A stretch of 64,000 nt of DNA, from contig NZ_BAAAHE010000007.1 of NCBI RefSeq assembly GCF_039525035.1, positions 248,001 through 312,000 of the forward strand. The letters are read 5' to 3'. Under the pieces are notes generated by a model, which made no database searches, was not told the origin of the DNA, and saw only the letters and a list, made by a program, of their open reading frames with translations. This stretch comes from Sporichthya brevicatena (GTDB lineage: Bacteria > Actinomycetota > Actinomycetes > Sporichthyales > Sporichthyaceae). Of the stretch, positions 48,948-56,648 are shown one piece after another. The first letter of the stretch is position 1, and each line of letters opens with the position of its first letter. The position numbers were made by a program, and so were the translations under genes.

Positions 48948-49448
48948 ATGGGTCTCGCGGAGGTCTCCACGATTCTCTGGCGCGAGCGCGAGCTTCTGGA
49001 GCTCTTGCTGTTCAAGCTCGAGGAGGAGCAGCTGGTCCTCACGTCGGGCCGCTCGCGCTGGTTGGCGCGCGCGACGAAGGAGGTCGAGATCGTGCTGGCG
49101 GAGATCCGCCGCACCGAGCTCGCCCGGGCCACCGCCGTCGACGAGGCCGCCGAGGCGCTCGGCCTGGCGCCGAACCCGAGCCTGGCCGCCCTCGCGGACG
49201 CCTGCGCGGAGCCCTGGTCCGGCATCCTGCGAGACCACCGCACCTCCTTCCACGCGCTGACCGCCGAGATCACCGCGCTCGCCAACAGCAACCGCGACCT
49301 GATCACCGCCGGCAAGCAGGCGACGGAGGAGACCATCCGGATGCTGATGGCCCTGAACTCCAAGGGCGACGACGTCCCGACCTACTCCCCGAGCGGCACG
49401 GCCAGCGCGTCCGTGCCCCGGGCCCGGCTGATCAACGAGACGCTGTGA
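48948..49448 (+). CDS. flgN: Flagellar export chaperone FlgN
   Basis: This 166-residue predicted long-helix protein has a coiled-coil N-terminal part (ILWRERELLELLLFKLEEEQLVL) typical of the FlgN family, and ends with a polar tail. FlgN binds the hook-associated proteins FlgK and FlgL before export. Here it is directly upstream of flgK, and its stop overlaps the flgK GTG start (GTGA). Confidence 0.88.
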   Translation: MGLAEVSTILWRERELLELLLFKLEEEQLVLTSGRSRWLARATKEVEIVLAEIRRTELARATAVDEAAEALGLAPNPSLAALADACAEPWSGILRDHRTSFHALTAEITALANSNRDLITAGKQATEETIRMLMALNSKGDDVPTYSPSGTASASVPRARLINETL

Positions 49449-50848
49449 CCAGCTTCTCCGGCCTGTCCACCGCGCTCACCGGCCTGCAGGCCGCACGCCG
49501 CGGGCTGGACGTCACCGGCCAGAACATCGCGAACGCCAACACCGACGGCTACACCCGGCAACGGGTCGTGCAGCAGTCGGTGGGGGCGCCCGAGGTCCCG
49601 GCGCTGTGGGCGACCTACGACGGCGCCGGGGGCGGCGTCCGCGTCACGGACGTCGCACGCCTCTCGGACGACTTCCTCACCGCGCGGGCCCGGAGCGAGT
49701 CCGGGACCCTCGCCCAGCTGACAGCGCGTCAGGCCACGATGGCCGGCGTCGAGTCCGTGCTCGGGGAGCCGGGGGACACCGGCATCGCGTCGCAGCTCTC
49801 GGACCTGTGGGCCGCGTGGCACGACGTGGCGAACCGGCCCGGTGACGTCGCCGCGCGTGCGCAGCTGCTCGCCCGCACGACGACGGTCGCCGACGGACTC
49901 CGCGCCGCACACCTCAAGCTCGACACCCAGTGGACGGCGGGGCGCGAGCAGCTCGCGGTCGCCGTCGACCAGGTCAACACGACTGCAGCCAACGTCGCCG
50001 AGCTGAACCAGGCGATCCTGCGCAGCACGCAGGCCGGCATCCCGGTCAACGAGCTGCGCGACCAGCGGGACCAGCTGATCAACGCCCTCGCCGCCGCCAC
50101 CGGTGCGGTCGCCCGGGCCGGGGAGGACGGCACGATCGACGTCTACCTCGGCGGGATCGCCCTCGTCCGCGGCGAGCGGGCGGAGACGCTGGCGGTCACC
50201 GGCGCGACGTCGATGACCGACCTGCGCGCCGGTTCGAGCCCCGCGCCGGCGGTGACCTGGACGTCGATCGGCACCCCGGCCGTGCTCGGCGGCAGCCTCG
50301 GCGGGCAGGTCGAGGCGCTCGGCGTCACGATCCCGAAGTACGCCGACGACCTGGACTCGGTCGCGTTCGCCCTGCGGGACGCGGTCAACGCCGCGCACAC
50401 CGCCGGTTACGACCTCGACGGCAACGCCGGCGTCGCGATGTTCTCCGCGACGGCGACGGCGAAGGACATCACGAACCTGGTGACGGACCCGCGGCTGGTC
50501 GCGGCCTCCGGCCAGGCGCCGAACCCGGACCCGTCGCTCGACGGCAGCAACGCGTCCGTCCTCGCCGAGATCGGTCGCGGCGCGAGCTCACCTGACAACG
50601 TCTACCGCCGATTGGTGGTCGACGTCGGGGCGGCGGCGCAGGCGGCCAACCGCCGGCAGCAGATTCAGGCGTCGGTCTCCACACAGGCAGCAGCCGCGCT
50701 GGAGTCCGCGGTCGGAGTGAACGTCGACGAGGAGATGGTGGGACTGCTCAGCTACCAGCGCGCGTACGAGGCGGCCGCGCGCGTCATCACAGCGATCGAC
50801 GAGGCGCTCGACGTCCTGATCAACCGCACCGGCCTGGTGGGGAGGTAA
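49445..50848 (+). CDS. flgK: Flagellar hook-associated protein 1, FlgK
   Basis: This 467-residue protein has the N-terminal rod motif STALTGLQAARRGLDVTGQNIANANTDGYTRQR and the C-terminal VNVDEEMVGLLSYQRAYEAAARVITAIDEALDVLINR, the two coiled-coil ends of axial proteins. The centre is variable, with repeated QLINALAAATGAVARAG-like segments. FlgK joins hook and filament. The GTG start at 49445 is inside the flgN stop codon. Confidence 0.94.
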   Translation: MTSFSGLSTALTGLQAARRGLDVTGQNIANANTDGYTRQRVVQQSVGAPEVPALWATYDGAGGGVRVTDVARLSDDFLTARARSESGTLAQLTARQATMAGVESVLGEPGDTGIASQLSDLWAAWHDVANRPGDVAARAQLLARTTTVADGLRAAHLKLDTQWTAGREQLAVAVDQVNTTAANVAELNQAILRSTQAGIPVNELRDQRDQLINALAAATGAVARAGEDGTIDVYLGGIALVRGERAETLAVTGATSMTDLRAGSSPAPAVTWTSIGTPAVLGGSLGGQVEALGVTIPKYADDLDSVAFALRDAVNAAHTAGYDLDGNAGVAMFSATATAKDITNLVTDPRLVAASGQAPNPDPSLDGSNASVLAEIGRGASSPDNVYRRLVVDVGAAAQAANRRQQIQASVSTQAAAALESAVGVNVDEEMVGLLSYQRAYEAAARVITAIDEALDVLINRTGLVGR

Positions 50849-50851
50849 CGC

Positions 50852-51748
50852 ATGACCATCGGACGCATCACCCAGCGCTCGATCGCAACGACCACGTTGG
50901 CGGGGTTGCAGAACAACCTGACCCGGCTCAGCGGAATCCAGCAGCAGCTCTCGAGCGGCAAGCTGATCTCGAAGCCCTCGGACTCGCCGACGGGCACGGT
51001 CTCCGCGATGCAGATGCGCGCCGAGATCCGCGACAACACGCAGTGGTCGCGCAACGCCGACGACGGCCTCGGCTGGCTCGGCACCATCGACCAGAGCCTG
51101 ACGAGCGCACTGTCCTCCGTCCGGCGCGCGCGGGACCTCACGCTGACCGGCCTGAACTCCGGGGCGGCCTCGGCCACCTCGGGCGAGGCGCTGGCCGCGG
51201 AGATCGACCAGCTGCGGCAGGGCCTGATCGGGCTGGCGAACACGCGCTACCTCGACCGCCCGGTGTTCGGCGGCACGACCGGTGGGGCGCAGGCGTACGA
51301 CGCGTCCGGCACCTACGTCGGGCCGGCGACCTCGCCGCCGATCCTGCGCACGGTCGGGGCGAACGCGACCGTCCGCGTCGACCAGACCGGGCCGGAGGTG
51401 TTCGGGCCCGCGGGGGCGGACCTGTTCCAGGTGCTCGACGACATCTCGGCCGCACTGCGCGCCGGAGACCACACGGCGCTCAACACCGGGCTCGGCGACC
51501 TCGACACGGCGATGAAGCGCATCGCCGGCAAGGTCGCGGAGGTCGGCGCCGCCTACAACCGGGTCGAGCAGATGCGCTCCGCCGCCGACGACCGGATCCT
51601 CACCCTGAAGGCGTCGCTCTCGGAGGTCGAGGACGTGGACCTGCCCTCGGCCATCGTCGAGCTCTCGCTCGCGCAGGTCGCCCAGCAGGCCGCCCTGGCC
51701 GCCACCCAACGGGTGGTCACCCCCTCGCTCGTGGACTTCCTCCGATGA
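50852..51748 (+). CDS. flgL: Flagellar hook-associated protein 3, FlgL
   Basis: This 298-residue flagellin-like protein has N-terminal QRSIATTTLAGLQNNLTRLSGIQQQLSSGKLISKPSDSPTGTV and C-terminal LPSAIVELSLAQVAQQAALAATQRVVTPSLVDFLR. It is the second junction protein between hook and filament. It starts 3 bp after flgK, and its stop overlaps the fliW ATG. Confidence 0.94.
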   Translation: MTIGRITQRSIATTTLAGLQNNLTRLSGIQQQLSSGKLISKPSDSPTGTVSAMQMRAEIRDNTQWSRNADDGLGWLGTIDQSLTSALSSVRRARDLTLTGLNSGAASATSGEALAAEIDQLRQGLIGLANTRYLDRPVFGGTTGGAQAYDASGTYVGPATSPPILRTVGANATVRVDQTGPEVFGPAGADLFQVLDDISAALRAGDHTALNTGLGDLDTAMKRIAGKVAEVGAAYNRVEQMRSAADDRILTLKASLSEVEDVDLPSAIVELSLAQVAQQAALAATQRVVTPSLVDFLR

Positions 51749-52170
51749 CCGCGGCGGTGGAGATGCTGCCCGGTACCGAGGACGAGGCGGTCCCGGCGCT
51801 GGAGTTCGTCGGACCGATCGCGGGCTTCCCCGGGCACCGGTCCTTCGCGCTCACCGAGATCGACCCCGCGTCGATCGTGTGCGCGCTGCAGTCGCTGGAG
51901 GACCGCGAGGTGCGGTTCCTCGTCATGCCGCCCGGTCCGGTGTTCCCGGACTACGCGCCGGAGATCAGCGACGACTGGGCGGAGACCCTCGGCCTGACGC
52001 GGGCCGAGGACGCGCTGGTGCTCGTCATCGTCAACGCGGGGGCCTCGATCGCCGACGCGACCGCGAACCTGATGGCGCCGATCATCGTCAACACCGTGAC
52101 CCTGCGCGCGGCGCAGGTCGTGCTCAGTGACCCGGAACTGCCGCTAAGGGCCTCGTTGTCCGCCGCCTGA
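51745..52170 (+). CDS. fliW: Flagellar assembly factor FliW
   Basis: This 141-residue protein has the FliW pattern IAGFPGHRSFALTEID, VRFLVMPPGPVFPDYAPEI and the late LMAPIIVNTVTLRAAQVVL. FliW binds either newly made flagellin or CsrA. Free FliW removes CsrA from the flagellin mRNA, so translation follows filament export. The gene overlaps flgL by 4 bp. Its last 47 bp overlap the 3' end of the convergent kinase gene. Confidence 0.92.
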   Translation: MTAAVEMLPGTEDEAVPALEFVGPIAGFPGHRSFALTEIDPASIVCALQSLEDREVRFLVMPPGPVFPDYAPEISDDWAETLGLTRAEDALVLVIVNAGASIADATANLMAPIIVNTVTLRAAQVVLSDPELPLRASLSAA

Positions 52171-52672
52171 TCCGGCGCACCAGCAGGTCGACGGTCTGGC
52201 TCGGATCCAGGTCGGACGTGTCCGTCGTCAGGTCGGCCACCCGCTCGTAGAGCGGGTGGCGCCCGCGGACCTGGGCCCGGAGCTGGGCCTCGACGTCGAC
52301 GTCCCAGGGCCGGCCGGCGCCGGCGCTCGCGCGCGCGGCGAGATGCTGCGGGTCGGCCCGGAGCCAGACGACGAACGCGCGCTCGGCCAGCGCCCGCCGG
52401 CACGCCGCGCTCTCGATCGTCGACGCCGCCGCGGTGACGATCGCGGGGCCGTCCCCGGCGAGCACGTCGAGCAGGACCGCGGCCTCGGCGGCGTGCGCGG
52501 CGTCGAGCCCGTAACGGGCCGTCAGTCCGGCGGCCGTCTCCCCGAAGCGGGCGATGAGCTCCCGGTCGTTGTCGAGGTACGCCACGGCGAGCCGCTGCGC
52601 CAGCGCCTCGCCGACCGTCGTCTTGCCGCTGCCCATCAGACCGACCAGCGCGATCCGCCGCGTGTTGCCCAT
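52124..52672 (-). CDS. Shikimate-kinase-like P-loop kinase
   Basis: This 182-residue kinase fold has the Walker A loop LVGLMGSGKTTVGEALA at 9-25, as in AroK. A DNDREL segment matches the DxD region, but the GGG loop and the FRxxE motif that bind shikimate are replaced by TAAAST and a weak segment. It may phosphorylate another small molecule (gluconate-like kinases share the fold). The stop lies within the fliW coding region (convergent overlap of 47 bp). It is divergent from the ribokinase-family gene. Confidence 0.8.
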   Translation of the reverse strand: MGNTRRIALVGLMGSGKTTVGEALAQRLAVAYLDNDRELIARFGETAAGLTARYGLDAAHAAEAAVLLDVLAGDGPAIVTAAASTIESAACRRALAERAFVVWLRADPQHLAARASAGAGRPWDVDVEAQLRAQVRGRHPLYERVADLTTDTSDLDPSQTVDLLVRRIRRRTTRPLAAVPGH

Positions 52673-52702
52673 TCCCGTCGTCTACCCGGGTAGGGGCCCG
52701 TC

Positions 52703-53662
52703 ATGGGTGCCGTTCTCGCGCTGGGCAGCGTCAACGCCGACTTCGTCGTCCGGACCGAGAGCTCGCCCGCGGGCCCGGGGAGCCTCGCGGCGCACTCGCT
52801 GCTGCGGACCTCGGGTGGGAAGGCCGGGAACCGTGCCGTGCTCGCAGCCCGGCTCGGAGCGCCGGCCCGGCTGCTGGCGGGGGTCGGGGACGACGACCTG
52901 GCCGCCCAGGCGCTGCGTGGACCCGAGGCCGCGGGGGTGAACCTGCGCGCGGTGCGCCGACGGCCGGGCCCGACGGGGTACGCGAGCATCGTCGTCCCCG
53001 CCGACGGGGGAAAGACGATCCTGCGCGTGCCGAACGCCAACGACGCCTGGGGTGAGGACGAGGCCAAGGTCGCGCTCGAGGTCGACGCGGCCCCCGACGG
53101 CAGCGTCGTGACCGTCGACTGCGAGGTCCCGGTCGCGCTGGTGCGGGCGGCCCTGGAGGCGGCGCGGGAACGGGGCTTCGTCACGGTTCTCGACCCTGCA
53201 CCTCCGACGCGGGTGAGCGACGAGCTCCTGGCCCTGACCGATCATCTGACGCCCGATCACACCGAAGCGAAGGAGCTGACCGGGATCGCGGTGTCCGGGC
53301 CGGCGGAGGCTGCCCGGGCGGCGGAAGCTCTGCGGGCGCGCGGCGCGGCCGTCGTCCACGTCAAGCTCGCGGGCGGTGGCTGCGTCACAGCCACCGCTGA
53401 CGGGGTGACGCTGATCGAGGCTCCGGACGCCGAGGTCGTCGACGCCACCGGCGCCGGGGACGCCTTCGCCGGCGCCCTCGCCGTCGCCCTGCTCGCCGGC
53501 CGGTCCGCTCTCGACGCCGCGGCCTCCGCCGTCGCCGCCGCCACCTGCGCCGTCACCGGCTACGGGAGCCAGGAGTCCTACCCCGATCCCGCCGCCCTCG
53601 CCCCCGTCCTCGCCGCGGTGCAGAAGCGGATTCGCCCCCTCCCCGCTGTAAAAAAGGGGTGA
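52703..53662 (+). CDS. Ribokinase-family (PfkB) carbohydrate kinase
   Basis: This 319-residue PfkB kinase has SVNADFV at the start (substrate), RTSGGKAGNRAVLAARLGA (motif 1) and VVDATGAGDAFAGALAVAL (motif 2, with the catalytic Asp). Members phosphorylate ribose, nucleosides or other sugars with ATP. Its final codons and TGA stop are inside the family P palindrome (53645 on), so insertion of that repeat may have set the C-terminus (AVKKG). Confidence 0.9.
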   Translation: MGAVLALGSVNADFVVRTESSPAGPGSLAAHSLLRTSGGKAGNRAVLAARLGAPARLLAGVGDDDLAAQALRGPEAAGVNLRAVRRRPGPTGYASIVVPADGGKTILRVPNANDAWGEDEAKVALEVDAAPDGSVVTVDCEVPVALVRAALEAARERGFVTVLDPAPPTRVSDELLALTDHLTPDHTEAKELTGIAVSGPAEAARAAEALRARGAAVVHVKLAGGGCVTATADGVTLIEAPDAEVVDATGAGDAFAGALAVALLAGRSALDAAASAVAAATCAVTGYGSQESYPDPAALAPVLAAVQKRIRPLPAVKKG

Positions 53663-53706
53663 CACCCCTTACTGCGGAGTAAGGGGTGTCACCCTTTCTT
53701 GGCAGC
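53645..53706. repeat. Palindromic repeat, family P, copy P2
   Basis: A 62-base near-perfect palindrome: GCTGTAAAAAAGGGGTGACA, then CCCCTTACTGCGGAGTAAGG, then GGTGTCACCCTTTCTTGGCA ending in GC. The arms pair along the whole length around ACTGCGGAGT. It supplies the stop codon of the ribokinase gene and should work as a terminator. It is directly followed by repeat R3. Confidence 0.8.
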
Positions 53707-53711
53707 GATGC

Positions 53712-53757
53712 GGCCGAAGAAGTCGTTGCAATAGCGACCAGATCGTCGGACGCACGG
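53712..53757. repeat. Dispersed palindromic repeat, family R, copy R3
   Basis: CCGAAGAAGT, core TTGCAATAGCGACCAG, then ATCGTCGGACGCACGG. This matches the reverse complement of copy R2 outside the core, while the core has the opposite orientation, as if the central palindrome had flipped. It lies 5 bases after repeat P2 and upstream of csrA. Confidence 0.65.
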
Positions 53758-53833
53758 GCAACGTCCCCTAAGCTCGCGGACAGACGGCGCGGCGCACGGA
53801 AGTGCCGCCGCCTCCCAGGGAAGGGGACCAGGG

Positions 53834-54079
53834 GTGCTCGTGCTGAGTCGCTCCCAGGGCGAGAGCGTGATGATCGGCTCCGACATCGTCGTGACGGTGC
53901 TCGAGGTGCGTGGGGACGTGGTCCGGATCGGGATCGACGCGCCCCGGGACGTGAAGGTCCACCGCGAAGAGGTCTACCGGGCGCTGGAGCAGGCCAACCG
54001 CGAGGCGGCCGGGTCGGACCCGGCGGCGGAGGCGGAGCTGAGCAAGCACCTCAAGATCCCGCCGCCGATGCACGACTGA
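53834..54079 (+). CDS. csrA: Carbon storage regulator CsrA
   Basis: This 81-residue protein is a recognisable CsrA: MLVLSRSQGESVMIGSDIVV at the N-terminus, IGIDAPRDVKVHREEVY for the RNA-binding strand with the conserved Arg, and an extra 20-residue C-terminal tail. The dimer binds GGA in loops near ribosome sites. The fliC leader holds two such sites and fliW lies 2 kb away. It starts at GTG 53834. CsrA is uncommon in actinobacteria apart from flagellated ones. Confidence 0.94.
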   Translation: MLVLSRSQGESVMIGSDIVVTVLEVRGDVVRIGIDAPRDVKVHREEVYRALEQANREAAGSDPAAEAELSKHLKIPPPMHD

Positions 54080-54098
54080 CACAGCGACGCAACGAGGG

Positions 54099-54584
54099 TC
54101 AGAAGGCCTTCCGGACGATCGAGAGCGAGCCGGCGCCGTAGCCGGCGATGTCGATCGTCAGGTCGATGCGGTTGCCGAACCCGCGCAGGAGCTCGGCGAC
54201 GTCGGGTGCTGGGAGCTCGGCGGGGGACGTCGTCGAGTACAGCCGCAGGTGGGCGGCCCCGTCGCGGTTGAGCAGGGCCGCGCCGACGTTGAGGATCTCG
54301 GCGAAGTTCTCCCACATCGCGGCCGTGAGGCCCTCCTCGGACGCGCCCTCGGCGTGCGCGACCGGGATCAGGCCCAGGGCGCTGCCGGCGAACGCGCAGA
54401 ACGGGAGGTCGGCGGCCGCCGCGGCGGCGAGGTTGAGGTTGTCGTCGACGTAGACGCCGACGGCCGCCCGCACGTCCGCAGTGGGGACGACGGGACGGCC
54501 CGGGGAGACGGTGACGTCCCGCCCGAGGAGGCCCTCGACCAGGTCGCGGACGTCCTTCGGGCTGGGCAGGACCAGGGTGGCCAT
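54099..54584 (-). CDS. Uncharacterised protein of the chemotaxis operon
   Basis: This 161-residue protein has no recognised domain. It is soluble and mixed alpha/beta, with YVDDNLNLAAAAAADLPFCAFAGSALGLIP and ENFAEILNVGAALLNRDGAAHLRLY. The Glu-Ile-Leu-Asn segment is reminiscent of the ExxN motif of CheC/CheX phosphatases, but is not a firm match. It is the last gene after cheY on the same strand, 12 bp downstream. It may be a diverged CheC-like adapter. Confidence 0.7.
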   Translation of the reverse strand: MATLVLPSPKDVRDLVEGLLGRDVTVSPGRPVVPTADVRAAVGVYVDDNLNLAAAAAADLPFCAFAGSALGLIPVAHAEGASEEGLTAAMWENFAEILNVGAALLNRDGAAHLRLYSTTSPAELPAPDVAELLRGFGNRIDLTIDIAGYGAGSLSIVRKAF

Positions 54585-54596
54585 GGCGGAAGACTC

Positions 54597-54959
54597 CTAA
54601 CCGAGGACGGGGGACAGCACCTCGGCGAACGCCTCGGGCGTGAACGGCTTGGCGACGAGGAACAGGGCCCCGGCGGCGGTCGCGGTCTCGCGCATCTCGG
54701 CGGTGCCCTCACTGGTCACAAAGCCGAACGGGGTCTGGTCCCCGGTGTCGCGGAGGTTGCGCAGGAACTCGATGCCGCTCATCTCGGGCATGTTCCAGTC
54801 GGACAGGACGAGGTCGGGGCGCTCGGAGCGCACCTGCTCGCAACCCTGGCGGCCGTTCTCGGCCTCGACCAGATCGAGGTCGTCGAAGCCGGCCTGCCGG
54901 AGAGTGCGCGACACGATCTGGCGCATCACCCGGCTGTCGTCGACGATCAGGACCTTCAC
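54597..54959 (-). CDS. cheY: Chemotaxis response regulator CheY, copy 1
   Basis: This 120-residue single-domain receiver has acidic pair VDD (7-8), phosphoacceptor Asp54 in SDWNMPEMSG, Thr in FVTSEG and Lys in VAKPFTPE. There is no output domain, as in CheY. Phospho-CheY binds the flagellar switch. Its start overlaps the stop of cheX (GTGA-type at 54956-54959). Confidence 0.93.
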   Translation of the reverse strand: MKVLIVDDSRVMRQIVSRTLRQAGFDDLDLVEAENGRQGCEQVRSERPDLVLSDWNMPEMSGIEFLRNLRDTGDQTPFGFVTSEGTAEMRETATAAGALFLVAKPFTPEAFAEVLSPVLG

Positions 54960-55432
54960 GACGTGCTCCCTTCAGAACTGGATCGCCGGGCGGGGATCAG
55001 CGGGCGCGCGGGTGCGACCCGGATGCACAGCGGGTGGTGGTGCCAGGTCGCGAGGACCTGCAGCGCGTCCGGCCCCGGCGCACCGGGGGCGAAGCGCGAG
55101 ACGTTCGGCAGCGAGAGCGTCGACTGCCCGTCGACGCAGGACTTCACCGAGCCGCCGACGATGTTGGCCAGCTCGCCGATCGCGTCGGCGAGGTCGGCCT
55201 CGCGGACCGTCGACTCCGGCACGGCCAGCATGTGCGCGGCGAGCGCCAGCGCGCCCTCGGTCGTCGTGGCGACGAGGACGCGGCCCTGCCAGCCGCCGCT
55301 GATGTCGACGAAGGCCGTGACCGGGTCGTCCGGCATCGGGGCGTCCTGGTCCAGCGGGGTCTCGAACAGCGAGGTCCAGATGTCGTCGATCAGGCCGCGG
55401 AGCTCGTCGGTCGCGAGCATCAGGGTGCTCAT
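54956..55432 (-). CDS. cheX: CheX-like chemotaxis phosphatase
   Basis: This 158-residue protein has the CheX-type helix LADAIGELANIVGGSVKS with an E-x-x-N pair (Glu, Asn) that attacks phospho-CheY, and preceding beta strands VTAFVDISGGWQGRVLV. CheX removes phosphate from CheY and ends the signal. It lies between two cheY genes with overlaps on both sides, as one operon. Confidence 0.85.
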   Translation of the reverse strand: MSTLMLATDELRGLIDDIWTSLFETPLDQDAPMPDDPVTAFVDISGGWQGRVLVATTTEGALALAAHMLAVPESTVREADLADAIGELANIVGGSVKSCVDGQSTLSLPNVSRFAPGAPGPDALQVLATWHHHPLCIRVAPARPLIPARRSSSEGSTS

Positions 55433-55806
55433 GCGCGCACCCCCACCAGCCCCAGGAGCTGAAGCTTCTCCTCGATGGCGTCCGGCGTGAACGGCTTGAT
55501 GACGTACTCGTGGGCGCCGGCGGCGAGGGCGCGGACGATCTGCGCCTGCTCGCCCTCGGTGGTCACCATCATCAGCGTGATGTTGCGCCACTCCGCCGTC
55601 GCGCGGACGGCCTGGATGAACGAGAGACCGTCGAGGACCGGCATGTTCCAGTCGACGAGACAGAGCTCGGGGACCTCACCGGCGCGCATCTTGTCGAGGG
55701 CTTCCTGGCCGTCGCCGGCCTCGGTGCACTCGAAGCCGAGTTCGGTGACGATCCGGCGGAGGATGGCGCGCATCGCCCGGGAGTCGTCGATGACCATGGC
55801 CAGCAT
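55429..55806 (-). CDS. cheY: Chemotaxis response regulator CheY, copy 2
   Basis: This 125-residue receiver has DD at 7-8, Asp52 in LVDWNMPVLDG, Thr in MVTTEGE and Lys in VIKPFTPD. Two CheY copies in one operon often mean one acts at the motor and the other as a phosphate sink. Which does which cannot be told here. The ATG overlaps the cheR stop by one base. Confidence 0.93.
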   Translation of the reverse strand: MLAMVIDDSRAMRAILRRIVTELGFECTEAGDGQEALDKMRAGEVPELCLVDWNMPVLDGLSFIQAVRATAEWRNITLMMVTTEGEQAQIVRALAAGAHEYVIKPFTPDAIEEKLQLLGLVGVRA

Positions 55807-56648
55807 CAGCGGGCTTCCTTTCGGTAGACGGTGGTGCGCCCGAACACGACGCGGGTGAAGCCGTCGACGTCTCCGACGGACGTCTCGGAGCTGCCGAGCA
55901 CGAGGTAGCCACCGGGGGCGAGGGTGTCGCGGATCTTCCGGACGATCCGCGCCCGGACCTCGATGTCGAAGTAGATGAGCACGTTGCGGCAGAGCACCAG
56001 GTCGAAGCGCGGCAGCACCGGCCAAGGCCCGACGAAGTTGAGCTGGGTGAAGGTCGCCCGGGAACGGACCCGCTCGGCGAGGACGTAGGACGCGCCCTCC
56101 CGCTCGAAGTACCGCGCGAGGTACTGCGCCGGCAGCCCGCGGTTGACCTCGAGGGCCGAGTACCGCGCAGCCTTCGCCTGCGCGAGCACCTCGAGGTTGA
56201 TGTCGGTGCCGTGCAGCGCGACGTCCCAGCCCGCGACCTCGGGGAACTGGAGGTCGAGCATCATCGCGAGGCTGTAGAGCTCCTGCCCCGTCGAGCACGC
56301 CGCGCTCCAGACCGCGAGCCTGCGCGTGCTCTGCCGCGCGGCGATCAGTTCCGGAAGGATCCCGGTGCGGATCGCGTCGAACGGGTGCACGTCGCGGAAC
56401 CACGAGGTCTCGTTCGTGGTCATCGCCTCGATGACGGCCTCGGCCAGCGCCGGCGGCGGGCCCTTGCGCAGCGCGGCGGCCAGCTCGGTCAGACCGGGCA
56501 GGTCGTGCTTGCGCAGAACCGGGCGCAGCCGCGCCTCGAACAGGTAGTACTTGTCCTCCGGGCAGAGGATCGCGGAGCGGCTCTCGACGAACTGCGCGAC
56601 GACCTTCAGGTCGGCGGCGCTCGCCTCGGTGACGGTGGTGGAGGTCAT
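55806..56648 (-). CDS. cheR: Chemotaxis methyltransferase CheR
   Basis: This 280-residue protein has the CheR N-terminal helical domain and a SAM domain with VWSAACSTGQELYSLAMML (motif I), GTDINLEVLAQAKAA and FDLVLCRNVLIYFD. It methylates glutamates of chemoreceptors using S-adenosylmethionine. TNETSWFRD near 75-83 is also typical of the family. It overlaps cheB by four bases. Confidence 0.95.
   Translation of the reverse strand: MTSTTVTEASAADLKVVAQFVESRSAILCPEDKYYLFEARLRPVLRKHDLPGLTELAAALRKGPPPALAEAVIEAMTTNETSWFRDVHPFDAIRTGILPELIAARQSTRRLAVWSAACSTGQELYSLAMMLDLQFPEVAGWDVALHGTDINLEVLAQAKAARYSALEVNRGLPAQYLARYFEREGASYVLAERVRSRATFTQLNFVGPWPVLPRFDLVLCRNVLIYFDIEVRARIVRKIRDTLAPGGYLVLGSSETSVGDVDGFTRVVFGRTTVYRKEAR

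Noticed and set aside
52124-52672. Calling the kinase gene aroK
   Set aside because: The shikimate-binding GGG and FRxxE motifs are absent, so the specific name is not supported.
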